Shown one piece after another: positions 16,620 through 16,913 of a stretch of DNA of 16,913 nt; the stretch's first letter is position 1, and each line of letters begins with the position of its first letter. Position numbers and translations under genes: made by a program. The DNA lies in contig JALLAZ010000337.1 in the NCBI GenBank assembly GCA_036939755.1, forward strand, positions 1 through 16,913. Reading direction: 5' to 3'. Under the pieces are notes generated by a model, which had not been told where the DNA came from, searched no databases, and saw nothing but the letters and a program-made list of their open reading frames with translations. The DNA is from Stephanodiscus triporus. Taxonomy: Eukaryota; Bacillariophyta; Thalassiosirophyceae; Thalassiosirales; Thalassiosiraceae.

Positions 16620-16913
16620 CATTGGGCGGCCTGTGACAGGCAGGAGGCTCACGAGCGCTGCGCCGCCCATCCGAGGCAAGAGTTAGTTAATGGTGACATT
16701 TTGGGGAGGAGCAGAGGTGAGAGGGGGGGGGGGGTTGGGGGGATGGGACGACATGAAAGGGTCGAGGTGGAGGCAATTTTCTGAAGAAATTCGAGCATTA
16801 AAAAATTGCCTCCAAACCTATCTTCCGCTCACCCCAGAGCAGCAAAAGGTCCAGAACCTATTCCGCATGCATCCTGGGAGTAAGGCTGCGCTATCGGCGC
16901 CATGATCAGCATG
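16620..16913. other. Window end; no secure gene
   Basis: A G-rich tract (about 16717..16742) is followed by a perfect 13-bp inverted repeat. A plus-strand frame covers 16690..16905 and its second half reads smoothly (for example LPLTPEQQKVQNLF). It begins in a G-run, crosses the hairpin and matches no family, so I do not call it a gene. Confidence 0.4.
16768..16814. repeat. Perfect 13-bp inverted repeat with a 21-base loop
   Basis: TGGAGGCAATTTT (16768..16780) is exactly complementary to AAAATTGCCTCCA (16802..16814). It could be a stable stem in RNA, or a small MITE-like remnant; no target-site duplication is obvious. Confidence 0.9.

Noticed and set aside
16119..16679. Minus-strand frame of 186 codons with long Val/Ile runs, a His/Arg-rich stretch and a Pro run
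   Set aside because: It is the complement of GAC/GAT/GGC triplet repeats, its start codon is TTG, and it has no family resemblance.

Overview
The window looks like nuclear DNA of a stramenopile alga, most likely a centric diatom. The genes are eukaryotic and tightly packed. The introns that can be proven by reading frame are only 82 to 87 bases long and have GTGAGT or GCAAGT donors. One product starts with a signal-peptide-like stretch ending in an A-A-F motif of the kind that begins diatom plastid presequences. A broken heat-shock-factor (HSF) gene fits the large HSF families of diatoms. The species assignment is inference; no marker gene is present.

Layout. Positions 1 to 3941 are gene-poor and rich in GAC/ACG low-complexity sequence. 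They hold the end of a serine-rich, possibly GPI-anchored protein (513..806), a short weak ORF (1087..1437), a disrupted HSF gene on the minus strand (2228..2760), a perfect 40-bp tandem duplication and other short repeats. From 3942 to 5980 lies an unrecognised gene whose middle carries four copies of a 93-bp repeat. The repeats either carry a stop and a frameshift or are removed as an intron. From 6229 to 15226 the window is compact and well conserved: an unknown 799-residue protein (minus), a NIPSNAP-family protein (plus), a PROPPIN/WIPI autophagy protein (minus), L-2-hydroxyglutarate dehydrogenase in three exons (plus), and a zinc transporter of the cation diffusion facilitator family in three exons (minus). 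From 15227 to the end the sequence returns to GAC-rich low complexity with coding-like but interrupted frames and a hairpin.

Genes alternate in orientation, giving two short divergent promoters (8629..8793 and 11932..12175) and convergent 3' ends. There is no operon logic. NIPSNAP and PROPPIN proteins are both linked to autophagy in animals, and L-2-hydroxyglutarate dehydrogenase and NIPSNAP are usually mitochondrial. The closeness of these genes is noted but may be chance.

The most rewarding observations are the HSF gene killed at its conserved tryptophan codon, the repeat array at a possible exon-intron boundary, a GC-AG intron proven by reading frame, a stop-free intron of 84 bases in the zinc transporter, and the unknown 799-residue protein whose N-terminal part may be a 2H-phosphoesterase-like fold lacking both catalytic histidines.
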